DNA of 64,000 nucleotides from Amycolatopsis sp. WQ 127309 (lineage in GTDB: Bacteria > Actinomycetota > Actinomycetes > Mycobacteriales > Pseudonocardiaceae): contig NZ_CP095481.1 of the NCBI RefSeq assembly GCF_023023025.1, positions 1,240,001 to 1,304,000 on the forward strand, given 5' to 3'. Position 1 is the stretch's first letter; every line of letters starts with the position of its first letter. The translations under genes and the position numbers were made by a program. Positions 35,474-45,700 of this stretch are shown here, one piece after another. Under the pieces are notes generated by a model. It worked only from the letters and a program-made list of their open reading frames with translations, was not told the origin of the DNA and did no database searches.

Positions 35474-36442
35474 GTGCCGCTGGTGTTCCGCCGGCCGGTG
35501 CGGAGCACGCTCGCGCTGGCGGTGCTGGCCGTCCTCTCGCCGCTCGCGACGCCGCCCGCCGTGCTCGGCGTATTGCAGGTCGCGCGGTCCCGGCCGTGGA
35601 GCCACGCGGTCGCCGTCGCCGTGGCCGGCGTCGCGGCCCACGCCCTGCGCGGCCTCTGGCGGCCGACCGACGGGCTGCCCTACGGCTGGTGGCTGGCGCT
35701 GGCGGTGCTCGCGCACGTCGCCGTCGCCGGGCTCGGCGCGCTCTCCGCGGGCCGCGACGCCGTGCTCATCGCCCTCGACGAACGGGCCCTGCGCGCCGAA
35801 GCCGAGCAGGGCCGGCGCATCGCCGAGGCGCGCGCGGCCGAACGCGCGTCGATCGCGCGGGAGATGCACGACGTCCTCGCGCACCGGCTTTCGCTGCTCG
35901 CGACCTACGCCGGCGCGCTCGAACACCGGCCCGACGCCCCGCCGGAGAAGCTCGCCCAGGCGGCCGGGGTGGTGCGGGCCGCGGCGCACCAGGCGCTCGG
36001 CGAGCTGCGGGAGGTGATCGGGCTGCTGCACGACGACCCGGTGCCCGACGGCACGGAACAGCCCGTGCCCGAGCTGACCGACCTGCCGGGGCTCGTCGAG
36101 GAGTCCCGCGCGGTCGGCACGGCGGTGCAGGTGACCGGCGAGGTCGGCGGGGTGCCGGGGATGGCGGGGCGCACGGCCTACCGCGTCGTCCAGGAAGCGC
36201 TGACGAACGCCCGCAAGCACGCGCCGGGCCAGCCGGTGCGGATCGCGCTGGGCGGGGAGGCCGGGGCCCGGCTGGAGATCGACGTCACCAACCCGCTCGG
36301 CCCGGCCGGGGATCCCCAGCGGGTGGCCGGGCACGGGCTCGTCGGCCTCACCGAGCGCGTCCGGCCGGCCGGCGGGCAGCTCGACCACCAGCGGACCGGC
36401 GGCGAGTTCCGGCTGCGGGCCTGGCTGCCGTGGCCGCGATGA
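35474..36442 (+). CDS. sensor histidine kinase, truncated or reinitiated
   Basis: 322 residues from the first start after the in-frame TAA. Residues 1-100 hold the remaining transmembrane helices. The HisKA_3-type box AREMHDVLAHRLSLLATYAG (His near residue 134) is followed by the HATPase part, with N-box RVVQEALTNARKHAPG and G-box GHGLVGLTERV. This is a NarL-type two-component kinase, but no response regulator gene is adjacent, since the next gene is on the other strand. The TAA at 35414 removes the first helix, so the gene is possibly decaying. GTG 35474 is the first in-frame start. Confidence 0.7.
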   Translation: MPLVFRRPVRSTLALAVLAVLSPLATPPAVLGVLQVARSRPWSHAVAVAVAGVAAHALRGLWRPTDGLPYGWWLALAVLAHVAVAGLGALSAGRDAVLIALDERALRAEAEQGRRIAEARAAERASIAREMHDVLAHRLSLLATYAGALEHRPDAPPEKLAQAAGVVRAAAHQALGELREVIGLLHDDPVPDGTEQPVPELTDLPGLVEESRAVGTAVQVTGEVGGVPGMAGRTAYRVVQEALTNARKHAPGQPVRIALGGEAGARLEIDVTNPLGPAGDPQRVAGHGLVGLTERVRPAGGQLDHQRTGGEFRLRAWLPWPR

Positions 36443-36457
36443 CGCGGTCGCCGCGGG

Positions 36458-36793
36458 TCAGTCGGCTTTGGCGGGCGAGGTGTCCTCGGCCGCCTTCTTC
36501 TCCACGACCGGCTCGGCCTCGGACTTGGCGGGCTCGCCCGCGGCCGGAGCCGGTTCGGCCTTCTCGGCCGGTTCGTCGAAGCTGGCCGGGACGCGCTTGA
36601 GGTGCTTCGTCATCGAGCGGACCAGGAACGCCACCGCGATGAGGAACAGGATCAGCACCAGGAAGCCGACCGGGGACGACTTGCCGAAGTCCTCCCCCTG
36701 CCCGCCGTTGTCGCCGTCGCCGGGTTGCTGCGCCAGCACCACTGCCGACGCGGTCACCGGGAGCGCCACGACGGCCGGCAGCGTCAGACTCAT
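36458..36793 (-). CDS. Rv1083-like membrane protein
   Basis: 111 residues: a hydrophobic N terminus (signal-like, residues 1-20), a Gly/Asp-rich stretch, one transmembrane helix [19 protein letters not shown], then [11 protein letters not shown] and an Ala/Glu/Lys-rich cytosolic tail. The position directly after mca matches Rv1083. The function is unknown. The ATG overlaps the mca stop (ATGA), so it is translationally coupled to mca. Confidence 0.8.
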   Translation of the reverse strand: MSLTLPAVVALPVTASAVVLAQQPGDGDNGGQGEDFGKSSPVGFLVLILFLIAVAFLVRSMTKHLKRVPASFDEPAEKAEPAPAAGEPAKSEAEPVVEKKAAEDTSPAKAD

Positions 36794-37701
36794 GTGTTCA
36801 CCTTCTCCGTGATGCCGGCGAACAGGTCATCCTCCGGCAACGTGCTGTCCACCTGCGACTTGACCAGCTCGTACTCTTCGGTCGGCCAGGTCGCCCGCTG
36901 GATCTCCAGGGGGACGAAGAACCAGCGGCTGTTCGGGTCGATCTGCGTGGCGTGCGCCTTCAGCGCCTCGTCCCGCACCTCGAAGTATTCACCGCACTCG
37001 ACGCGGGTCGTCACCCGCTCCATCACATCGGCCCGGTCGGGGTCCCACTTCGCCAGCCACTCGGTGTACGGCGACTCGAGCCCGGCCTCCTTCAAGGCGG
37101 CGTCGAAGGCGACCATCCGGGCCTTCGAGAACCCGTGCATGTAGTACAGCTTCAGCGGCTGCCACGGCTCGCCGGCGTCGGGGAAGCGGTCCGGGTCGGC
37201 CGCCGCGTCCCACGCCGCCATCGACACCTCGTGGGTGCGGATGTGGTCGGGGTGCGGGTAGCCGCCGTTCTCGTCGTAGGTGGTGATGACGTGCGGGCGG
37301 AACTCCCGGATCACGCGCACCAGCGCCTCGGTGGACTCCTCCAGCGGCACCACCGCGAACGAGCCCTCGGGCACCGGCGGCAGCGGGTCGCCCTCCGGCA
37401 GGCCGGAGTCGACGAAGCCCAGCCAGCGCTGGCTCACGCCGAGGATCTTGGCCGCGCGGGCCATTTCCTCCCGGCGGACCTCGCTCATGTTCGCCAGCAC
37501 CTCGGGACGGTCCATCGCGGGGTTCAGGATGCTCCCCGCTTCACCCCCGGTGCACGTGACGACCAGCACCTCGTGGCCCTCGGCGGCGTAGCGCGCCATG
37601 CTGGCGGCGCCCTTGCTGGACTCGTCGTCCGGGTGCGCGTGCACGGCCATCATGCGCAGGCGCGGCCCGGCGGTGTTCCTCAGCTCGTCAGCTTCCACCA
37701 T
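36790..37701 (-). CDS. mca: mycothiol S-conjugate amidase
   Basis: 303 residues. It cleaves mycothiol S-conjugates to release mercapturic acids, a detoxification step specific to actinomycetes. The LmbE/PIG-L zinc site is seen in [10 protein letters not shown] (His23, Asp25, Asp26) and [12 protein letters not shown]. The [13 protein letters not shown] loop is typical of Mca/MshB, and the length fits Mca. The ATG at 37701 (MVEADELRN) is preferred over an ATG 14 codons upstream with an Arg/Lys-rich extension. It forms an operon with the Rv1083-like gene and is divergent from the DUF4307 gene. Confidence 0.95.
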   Translation of the reverse strand: MVEADELRNTAGPRLRMMAVHAHPDDESSKGAASMARYAAEGHEVLVVTCTGGEAGSILNPAMDRPEVLANMSEVRREEMARAAKILGVSQRWLGFVDSGLPEGDPLPPVPEGSFAVVPLEESTEALVRVIREFRPHVITTYDENGGYPHPDHIRTHEVSMAAWDAAADPDRFPDAGEPWQPLKLYYMHGFSKARMVAFDAALKEAGLESPYTEWLAKWDPDRADVMERVTTRVECGEYFEVRDEALKAHATQIDPNSRWFFVPLEIQRATWPTEEYELVKSQVDSTLPEDDLFAGITEKVNT

Positions 37702-37864
37702 GCTCCGAACGACTCCCTTTCGACCCTTATTCCGCATCCGCACCGGGACCCACCTGCGGGCCGCGCACCCGGCCAGCGGATACTCGACTCCCGTAGGCGG
37801 TACCCGTGCCGGACGACACCCATTGTCCCCAGGGGTACGACGAGTTCGAGCAGGAGGCCCCGGG

Positions 37865-38320
37865 TTGGCAGGCGGACCGGCGGAAACGGTCGTCGGGAGC
37901 AGCGCGTCGACGCTCCCCGAAGGCCGCTACGGCACCGGCCGCGCACCGACGTCCCGGCGCTGGCGGCGCTGGTTGTTCCTGGCCATCGCCCTGGTCGTCA
38001 GCGGAGTGGTCGCTTACGTCGCCTACGTCAACCTCGGGTCCGCGCCGATCGACGCCGAGCGCGTCGCCTTCAGCGGCAAACCGGGCAACGCGATGGAAAT
38101 CACCCTCAACGTGACCCGTGACGACAACAACCGGCCGGGCGTGTGCGTCGTCCGCGTCCGCGACAAGACCGGCGCCGAGAGCGGCCGCAAAGAGCTCCTG
38201 ATCCCCGCCGGCGCGAAGTACAGCACCATCACCACCACGATCAAGAGCATCGGGGCTCCGGTGACCGCCGACGTGTACGGCTGCTCGTACGACATACCAC
38301 GGTACCTGTCAACCCCATAG
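37865..38320 (+). CDS. DUF4307 membrane protein (Rv1081c-like)
   Basis: 151 residues: a short cytosolic tail containing LPEGRYG, a transmembrane helix [20 protein letters not shown], then an extracytosolic beta-rich domain with two Cys ([15 protein letters not shown] and YGCSYD). The family function is unknown; it is conserved between mca and greA in actinobacteria. The start is set by AGGAGG at 37852-37857, 7 nt before the TTG at 37865; longer frames upstream lack such a site. A U-tract terminator follows. Confidence 0.82.
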   Translation: MAGGPAETVVGSSASTLPEGRYGTGRAPTSRRWRRWLFLAIALVVSGVVAYVAYVNLGSAPIDAERVAFSGKPGNAMEITLNVTRDDNNRPGVCVVRVRDKTGAESGRKELLIPAGAKYSTITTTIKSIGAPVTADVYGCSYDIPRYLSTP

Positions 38321-38411
38321 CGGCCAACGGGGTGAACCGCGCGCTCAACGCCCACGACGCGCGGAAATAAGGGGCTTGGCCCTGTCCTGCCGTGATAGTC
38401 TGACCCCTCAG

Positions 38412-38437
38412 CACGGCCCACGACGGGCCGTGTTTTT
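38412..38437 (+). terminator. intrinsic terminator with U tract
   Basis: 8-bp arms CACGGCCC/GGGCCGTG around a 5-nt loop, followed by TTTTT. It lies downstream of the DUF4307 gene and is the most classical intrinsic terminator in the window. Confidence 0.85.
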
Positions 38438-38524
38438 CCTTTATCTCAGCCACGCGGGCACCTAGGCCCGTGTGGGCCGGCTTGAACACGCAAGCCTGGC
38501 AGGCCCGACGAGGAGATGGTGACC

Positions 38525-39019
38525 GTGAGCGACACCAAGGTGACCTGGCTGACCCAGGATGCCTACGACCGGCTCAAGACCGAGCTCGACGAGATGATCG
38601 AGAATCGGCCGGTTATCGCCGCGCGCATCAACGACAGCCGCGAAGAGGGCGACCTCAAGGAGAACGGCGGCTACCACGCCGCCCGTGAGGAACAGGGCCA
38701 GGCCGAGGCACGCATCCGGCACCTGCAGGAGCTGCTGCGCGGGGCCAAGGTCGGCGAGGCGCCGGCCAACGACGGCACCGCCGGCCCGGGCAAGGTGCTG
38801 ACCGTCCGGTACGACGGTGACGACGACGAGGAGAAGTTCCTGCTCGCCACCCGCGAAGAGGGCGCCGAGGGCGGCCTCGACGTCTACTCCCCCGAGTCGC
38901 CGCTGGGCAAGGCCCTGCTCGGCGCCAAGGAGGGCGAGTCGCGCGAGTACGAACTGCCGAACGGCAAGTCCCAGAAGGTGACCCTCGTCAAGGCCGTTCC
39001 CTACAGCGACGGCAAGTAG
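38525..39019 (+). CDS. greA: transcription elongation factor GreA
   Basis: 164 residues, the same length as the mycobacterial protein. The N-terminal coiled coil has the catalytic acidic tip in [20 protein letters not shown]. The C-terminal domain ends with [18 protein letters not shown] and the [11 protein letters not shown] strand. It rescues backtracked RNA polymerase by stimulating transcript cleavage. The GTG at 38525 ([18 protein letters not shown]) aligns with the family start; the ATG at 38516 is too close to the AGGAG site. Confidence 0.95.
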   Translation: MSDTKVTWLTQDAYDRLKTELDEMIENRPVIAARINDSREEGDLKENGGYHAAREEQGQAEARIRHLQELLRGAKVGEAPANDGTAGPGKVLTVRYDGDDDEEKFLLATREEGAEGGLDVYSPESPLGKALLGAKEGESREYELPNGKSQKVTLVKAVPYSDGK

Positions 39020-39109
39020 CGGTCCGGGCGCGCCCGGTTTATCCGTCGCCGGGCGCGCATCCCCGCAGCTAGCGTGTCCTCCCAGGAGCCACATTCCGGG
39101 AGGACGTCA

Positions 39110-39922
39110 GTGAGCACGGAACCGATCTGCCAGGCCTGCGGCATGCAGTACGCCGAGGCCCGGGACAACTGCCCGGTCTGCGAGGACGAACGCCAGTACG
39201 TCCCGGCGGCCGGGCAGCAGTGGACGAACCTGGCCGCACTCTGCGCGAGCGGCACTTACACCCCGCGCGTCGAGGAACAGGGCCCCGGCATCGTCGGTGT
39301 CGGCTCGAACCCCGGGTTCGCGATCGGCGAACGCGCTCTGCTGGTGCAGGCGGAGTCCGGCAACTTCCTCTGGGACTGCGCGGCGTACCTCGACGACGCG
39401 CTCGTCGAGCGGGTCCGCGCCCTCGGCGGCATCACCGGCATCGCGATCAGCCACCCGCACTACTACACGACGATGGTCGAGTGGGCGCACGCGTTCGACG
39501 CGCCGATCCACCTGCACGAGGGCGATCAGCAGTGGATCGGCCGGCCCGATCCGTCGGTGGAGCTGTGGTCCGGCACGACCCTGGACGTCGCTCCCGACCT
39601 GCGGCTGATCAACCTGGGCGTCCACTTCGACGGCGGCACGGTCCTGCACTGGCCGGCGGGCGAAGAGGGCCGCGGAGCGCTGCTGTCGGGCGACATCGTG
39701 CAGGTGATCCCCGACCGCACGCACGTCGGCTTCATGTACAGCTACCCGAACCTCGTCCCGGAGCGCCCGCACATCGTCCGCCGCGCGGCGGAACTGCTGG
39801 CGGGCTACCACTTCGAGGCGATCTACGGCGCGTGGTGGGACGCGATCGTGCGCACCGACGGCTTCGAGGTCGTGCAGCGCTCGGCGAAGCGCTACCTGGA
39901 CCAGGTCGTCGACAAGGACTGA
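39110..39922 (+). CDS. MBL-fold protein with N-terminal zinc ribbon and altered metal motif
   Basis: 270 residues. Residues 1-30 hold two CxxC pairs (CQACGMQYAEARDNCPVC), a zinc-ribbon-like head. The rest is an MBL fold, but the usual HxHxDH motif reads SHPHYYTTMVEW, lacking the Asp-His pair. The later segments LSGDIVQVIPDRTHVGFMYS and IYGAWW are present, with the Asp of SGD kept. It may bind one metal or have lost hydrolysis. The GTG at 39110 follows GGGAGG. The function is not known. Confidence 0.8.
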   Translation: MSTEPICQACGMQYAEARDNCPVCEDERQYVPAAGQQWTNLAALCASGTYTPRVEEQGPGIVGVGSNPGFAIGERALLVQAESGNFLWDCAAYLDDALVERVRALGGITGIAISHPHYYTTMVEWAHAFDAPIHLHEGDQQWIGRPDPSVELWSGTTLDVAPDLRLINLGVHFDGGTVLHWPAGEEGRGALLSGDIVQVIPDRTHVGFMYSYPNLVPERPHIVRRAAELLAGYHFEAIYGAWWDAIVRTDGFEVVQRSAKRYLDQVVDKD

Positions 39923-39925
39923 CGC

Positions 39926-40399
39926 TCACTCCCGCGCGGTCCGCTCCAGCAGGGGGCGGACCCGCGGCGGGACCGGCGTCGACAGCGCGATCGACGTCGA
40001 CGTCCGCTGGACGTCCGGGACGCCGACCACCTCGTCGATCACCCGCTGCAGGTCGTCGTTGCCCCGCGCCACCATGCGGACGAACAAGTCGCCCTGGCCC
40101 GTTGTCGCGTGGACTTCGCAGACCTCGTCGATCGCCGCCAGGGCCTGCGCCACCTCCGCGCGGCGGCCCTGCGCTATCTCGATCACCGCGAACGCCGTGA
40201 GGCCGTAGCCCATCGCCGCCAGGTCGAGCTCCGGCGGGAACCCGCCGAGGATGCCGCGCTCGGCCAGGCGGTCGAGGCGCGCCTGGACCGTGCCGCGGGC
40301 CACCCCGAGGCGGCGGGCGCACTCCAGCACCCCCAGCCGCGGGGTGTCGGTGAGCAACAGCAGCAGCCGCGCGTCCAATGCGTCGAGGTTCTCCGACAT
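39926..40399 (-). CDS. Lrp/AsnC-family transcriptional regulator
   Basis: 157 residues: an N-terminal helix-turn-helix (LDALDARLLLLLTDTPRLGV, then ECARRLGVARGTVQARLDRL) and a C-terminal RAM effector-binding domain (residues about 75-150). It is divergent from the 4-hydroxyphenylpyruvate dioxygenase gene, whose expression it probably controls in response to an aromatic amino acid or its keto acid (inference from position). The ATG at 40399 follows a GGGAAGAGGG stretch. TTGTCCA repeats lie between the two genes. Confidence 0.9.
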   Translation of the reverse strand: MSENLDALDARLLLLLTDTPRLGVLECARRLGVARGTVQARLDRLAERGILGGFPPELDLAAMGYGLTAFAVIEIAQGRRAEVAQALAAIDEVCEVHATTGQGDLFVRMVARGNDDLQRVIDEVVGVPDVQRTSTSIALSTPVPPRVRPLLERTARE

Positions 40400-40419
40400 T
40401 GCCCTCTTCCCTGCACAAG

Positions 40420-40468
40420 TTGTCCATGATGACAGCCGATGTCCCGCAAACACCGATCATATTGTCCA
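40420..40468. promoter_or_regulatory. paired TTGTCCA motifs between the Lrp and HPD genes
   Basis: TTGTCCA at 40420-40426 and again at 40462-40468, in the same orientation and 42 bp apart, or four helical turns. The spacing on one DNA face suits an Lrp-type octamer that wraps DNA. They lie in the promoter region of both divergent genes. Confidence 0.45.
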
Positions 40469-40479
40469 GCAAAAACTGA

Positions 40480-41724
<1,245 letters not shown>

Positions 41725-41774
41725 CGCCGAGGCGGCATCAGCACTGCGCGGCAACCTGTAAACCGCGAATCGGC

Positions 41775-41818
41775 GAAGGCCACCATCGGGCACCTCCGGG
41801 TCCCCTATGGTGGCCTTT
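41775..41818. terminator. stem-loop terminator
   Basis: 11-12-bp arms GAAGGCCACCAT and ATGGTGGCCTTT around a 20-nt loop, 50 bp after the dioxygenase gene. Related arms (GAAGGCCACCAC) occur at 58671-58709. Confidence 0.7.
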
Positions 41819-41885
41819 GGTGTGTTCACGGAACCGCGAGCGGCTCCGATCCGTCAGTGTGGAGACGTCGAGAGGGAGGGCCGGG

Positions 41886-42446
41886 ATGCCGGACAGCGTC
41901 GACGCGAGCGACGAGATGATCGACAACTGGACCAAGCGGCTCGAGGACAACGCCGCCCGGTACCAGGCGCTGGCCGATCGCATGCAGGGCCAGACGGTCA
42001 CCGAGCGGTCGAAGGACGGCCTCGTCACGGTGACGGTCGATTCGCGCGGCCTGCTGAAGAACCTCGTCATCGCGGAGTCCGCCGCCGGCGCCAAGCGGAT
42101 GGCCGAGGTCTCGGCGCAGGTGCTGCAGCTGGTGCAGCGCGCGCAGGCGCGGATCCCGGAACTGCTGCAGCAGGCCATGACCGAGACCACCGGCACGGGT
42201 GACCAGGCCGCCGTGGAGATCGTCCGCGAGGCGCAGAGCACGTTCCCGCAGCCGCCGCCGGAGCCCGAACCCGCGTTCCCGGAACCCGACCGCGTCCGCC
42301 GGTTCCTGCCCGACGACAACGAAGAGCAGCCGCCGCGCACTCCGCCGGCACCACCGCAGCCGCCGGCACCGCCGCAGCCGCCCCGGCGCCGTCGTCCGGC
42401 CGACAACGACGATGACGACGACTTCGGCGGCCCGATCCTTTCCTGA
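41886..42446 (+). CDS. YbaB/EbfC-family protein, first gene of the toxin operon
   Basis: 186 residues. Residues about 8-110 match YbaB/EbfC-type proteins (ERSKDGLVTVTVDSRGLLKN, then MAEVSAQVLQLVQRAQARIP). In actinomycetes this type commonly begins type VII secretion effector operons. The C-terminal 75 residues are Pro/Glu-rich, then Asp-rich, ending in GGPILS. The ATG at 41886 follows GAGGGAGG. It lies 11 bp before the EspC-like gene. It may act as a chaperone or adaptor for the toxin (inference). Confidence 0.78.
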   Translation: MPDSVDASDEMIDNWTKRLEDNAARYQALADRMQGQTVTERSKDGLVTVTVDSRGLLKNLVIAESAAGAKRMAEVSAQVLQLVQRAQARIPELLQQAMTETTGTGDQAAVEIVREAQSTFPQPPPEPEPAFPEPDRVRRFLPDDNEEQPPRTPPAPPQPPAPPQPPRRRRPADNDDDDDFGGPILS

Positions 42447-42457
42447 GGGGGAAAACC

Positions 42458-42766
42458 GTGTCAGACGTGGAACTCAGCACCGACCTCACCGCGCACGCCA
42501 AGCAGCTGGACGCCATCGGTGACGGGCTGCAGCAGGCCGTCGACGCGGCGAACCAGGTCAGCATGCCGACGGACGCCTACGGCATCCTCTGCCAGCCGTT
42601 CCGGATGCTGCTCGACCCGGTGGAGCAGTACGGGATCGACGCGCTCAAGGACGCCGTGCAGGCGATGACCGCCGTCTCCGGCAAGGTGCGCGAAGCCGCG
42701 GCGGCGTACCACACCTACGAAGCCGGGGTCGCCGACGATCTCACCAAGTCCACGGACGGTGCCTGA
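42458..42766 (+). CDS. EspC-like / WXG100-type ESX secretion-associated protein
   Basis: 102 residues, all helical, with the helix-turn-helix hairpin shape of ESX-associated proteins. The C terminus has AYHTYEAGVADDL, which contains the YxxxD/E type VII export signal. It is a probable co-secreted partner of the large toxin. The GTG at 42458 follows a GAGGGGGAA site. The stop overlaps the toxin ATG by one base (TGATG), so the two are translationally coupled. Confidence 0.75.
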   Translation: MSDVELSTDLTAHAKQLDAIGDGLQQAVDAANQVSMPTDAYGILCQPFRMLLDPVEQYGIDALKDAVQAMTAVSGKVREAAAAYHTYEAGVADDLTKSTDGA

Positions 42767-45700
42767 TGCCCGAGGGCAACCCGCTCGTCGCGGACGCCAA
42801 GCAGGACCCCGACGGGCCGGGCGCGCTGACCGCCGGCAACGGCGACTACGGCTGGGCCGGCGGCATCGGCATCGCCGAGTCGTCGATGGACGCGTTCAAC
42901 GGCATCAAGGACGGCGACTGGGTTTCCGGCGGCCTGGGCGTGCTGAGCCTGGCCGGCGAGATCGCAGGCGCGGCCGTCGACCCGTTCGGGTACCTGATGT
43001 CGTCGGTGGCGTCGTTCCTGATGGAGCACATCCAGCCGTTGAAGGACATGCTGGACTCGCTGGCGGGCAACCCGCCGGTCATCCAGTCGTACGCGGACAC
43101 CTGGGGCAACGTCTCGAAGGCGCTGGGCGAGCGGAAGACCGACTTCGACAACGCGGTCAAGACGGGCACCGCGGGCTGGCAGGGCGCGGGCGCCGACGCC
43201 TACCGCAAGTTCGCCACCGAGCACAGCGACGCCCTGTCCGGCGCGGCGACGGTCGCCGGCGCGATCAGCACGGTCACCATGATCATGGGCCAGGTCGTCT
43301 CGTTCGTCCGGGAGACCGTGCGCCAGCTGATCGCGGACCTGGTCGGCAAGCTCATCGCGTGGGTGATGGAGGAAGTCTTCTCGCTGGGCTTCGGCACGCC
43401 GGTCGTCGTCGCGCAGGCGTCGGCCGCGATCGCCAAGTGGGGCAAGAAGATCGGCGACCTGCTCAAGAAGCTGACCGACACGATCCGCAAGGTCTCGCCG
43501 CTGCTGTCGAAGCTCGTCGACATCTTCGAGAAGATCGCCAAGGTCTTCGGCAAGGTGCTGGGCAAGGTCAGCGGCCTGGACGGGCTGAAGATCAAGGAGG
43601 GCGGCTTCGTCCACAAGGTCCCCAAGGGCGAGGGAGGAGTCCACACAAGAGCCCACGGCGGCGCGGAGGACTCACCGGACGGCTCCGACGGCTCCTCGGG
43701 CGGCGACAGCTCTGACGGCTCCGCAGGCGATTCCGGTGGCAGCCATGGGGATTCGGACTCGCCGAGCGCGGACCCGATGAACACGGACTCCTCGCCGGAC
43801 GCGGGCTCCCGCCGGAGTCCGAGCCGCGAGGAGCCCGGCTCCCAAAGCGGCGACAGTACCCACGCCCCCGCCGGCGACACATCGGCGAGCGACGGCGGCT
43901 CGCCGACCGGAGACTCGAGCCCCTCGACGGCGCGCGGCGACTCTCCCTCACAGGCGGGGAACGTTGGCCCGTCGACCCGCGCTGGGGACGGTTCGCCTTC
44001 CCACGCCGGGGACAGCTCACCCACGCACGCGGGCGACTCCAGCCCGTCGGCGCGGGCCGCGGACAGCGGCCCTTCCGTACACGCGGGCGACAACGCGCCC
44101 TCCCGCGCCCCGGACGGTTCGCCCTCGCATGCCGGGGATTCCAACCCCTCGGCACGCACGGGGGACAGCTCGCCCTCCCATGCCGGGGACTCCAACCCCT
44201 CCGCACACGCGGGCGACAGCTCGCCCTCCCGCGCCCCGGACGGTTCGCCTTCCCACACCGGGAACTCCAGCCCCTCGGCACGCACGGGGGACAGCTCACC
44301 CTCCCATGCCGGAGACTCCAGCCCCTCCGCGCGGGCCGTAGACAACGGCCCTTCGCCGACCCGGGCGGGCGACAGCTCGCCCTCGCACGCAAGTGACTCC
44401 AGCCCATCCGCACGAGCCACCGACAGCAGCCCCTCCACGCATGCGGGCGACAACTCGCCCTCCCACGTCGGAAATTCCAGCCCCTCGGCACGCGCTGGCG
44501 ATAGTTCGCCCTCGCACGCGGGCGACTCCAGCCCCTCCGTGCGGGCCGCCGACAGCGGCCCCGCACCGACGCACTCCGGGGCGCCCAGTCAGTCCGGCTC
44601 GGGGAGTCCTTCGCACTCGTCGCCCGCTGGGCGGGCTGATGGGCCCGGCTCGCACGCCGGTGGGGACAGTCCTGGCAGTGCCGCGCCGCCGCGGGGCGAT
44701 GGCACCACCTCCGCCAGTGGTACCGCTCCCGCTCCCTCGCGCACCGGTGATCCGGGGGGTCAGTTCCCGTCGCCGCGCGGTGGGGACGGTGCCGCCTCCG
44801 GTGTTCCGCCGCAGGGTGGCGCGCCGATGGGTGGGGGTGTGCCGCCCGGTGGCGGGCCCGGCGGTGGCGGTGGTCCCGGCGGGGGTTCCCCGCGCACCGG
44901 CGGCGGTGCCGGCTGGACCGGTACCGCGGGCAGCCCCGGGGCGCACTCGCCGCACGTCGACGCGCCCGGGCGGCCCCGCACCGGCGGCGACCTTCCCGAA
45001 GGCCGCCCACGCACCGGCACTCCCGAGGGGCGCCCACGCACCGACCTTCCCGAAGGCCGCCCACGCACCGGTCTTCCCGATGGACGGCCGCGCACCGACC
45101 TTCCCGAAGGCCGCCCGCGCACTGACATTCCCGATGGACGTCCGCGTCCCGGCCGCGATCTCCCCGAGGGGCGGCCTGGTGACGCCCCGCGGCCGCGCAC
45201 GCCGGATGCGCCCGCGCCGGCGGCGCGTGGCTTCGGGCCCGGCACCCACGGGCCCGACACCCGCCCCGGTGGGCACGCTCCCGGCACCCGGCCGGGCGGT
45301 CCCGGGCACACCGGCCCCGGCGGTCCGCACAGTCCCGAAGGCCACAGCCCGCACGAAAGCGGCCCGCACGAACACCGTCCGCAGGAGAGCGGTCACCACG
45401 ACCCGGACGGCAGCCCGCCCCACCACGGCGAGCCGCTCAGCCCGGACGAGGTCAACGCGCGGCACGCCGAAAGCACGCCGTCCGGCAGCTCCTACCACGC
45501 CGGTGACCCCGACATGGGCGACCTGCCGCACCGCGTGCAGCCCGACCCGGACGGCCGCTACACCGTCGACGTGCACGTCACGCCGGATGGGCACGCCCGC
45601 ATCGGCGATCGGCTCTACACGCCGGAAGAGTTCGCGGATGTCTTGCGCCGCAACGGTGACTACGACGGCCGGCCCGTCCGGCTGATCGGGTGCGACGCGA

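Noticed and set aside
43960..45180. Regularly spaced repeats that might suggest a CRISPR array
   Set aside because: The repeats are in frame, degenerate and have no spacers; they encode the toxin's low-complexity stalk.
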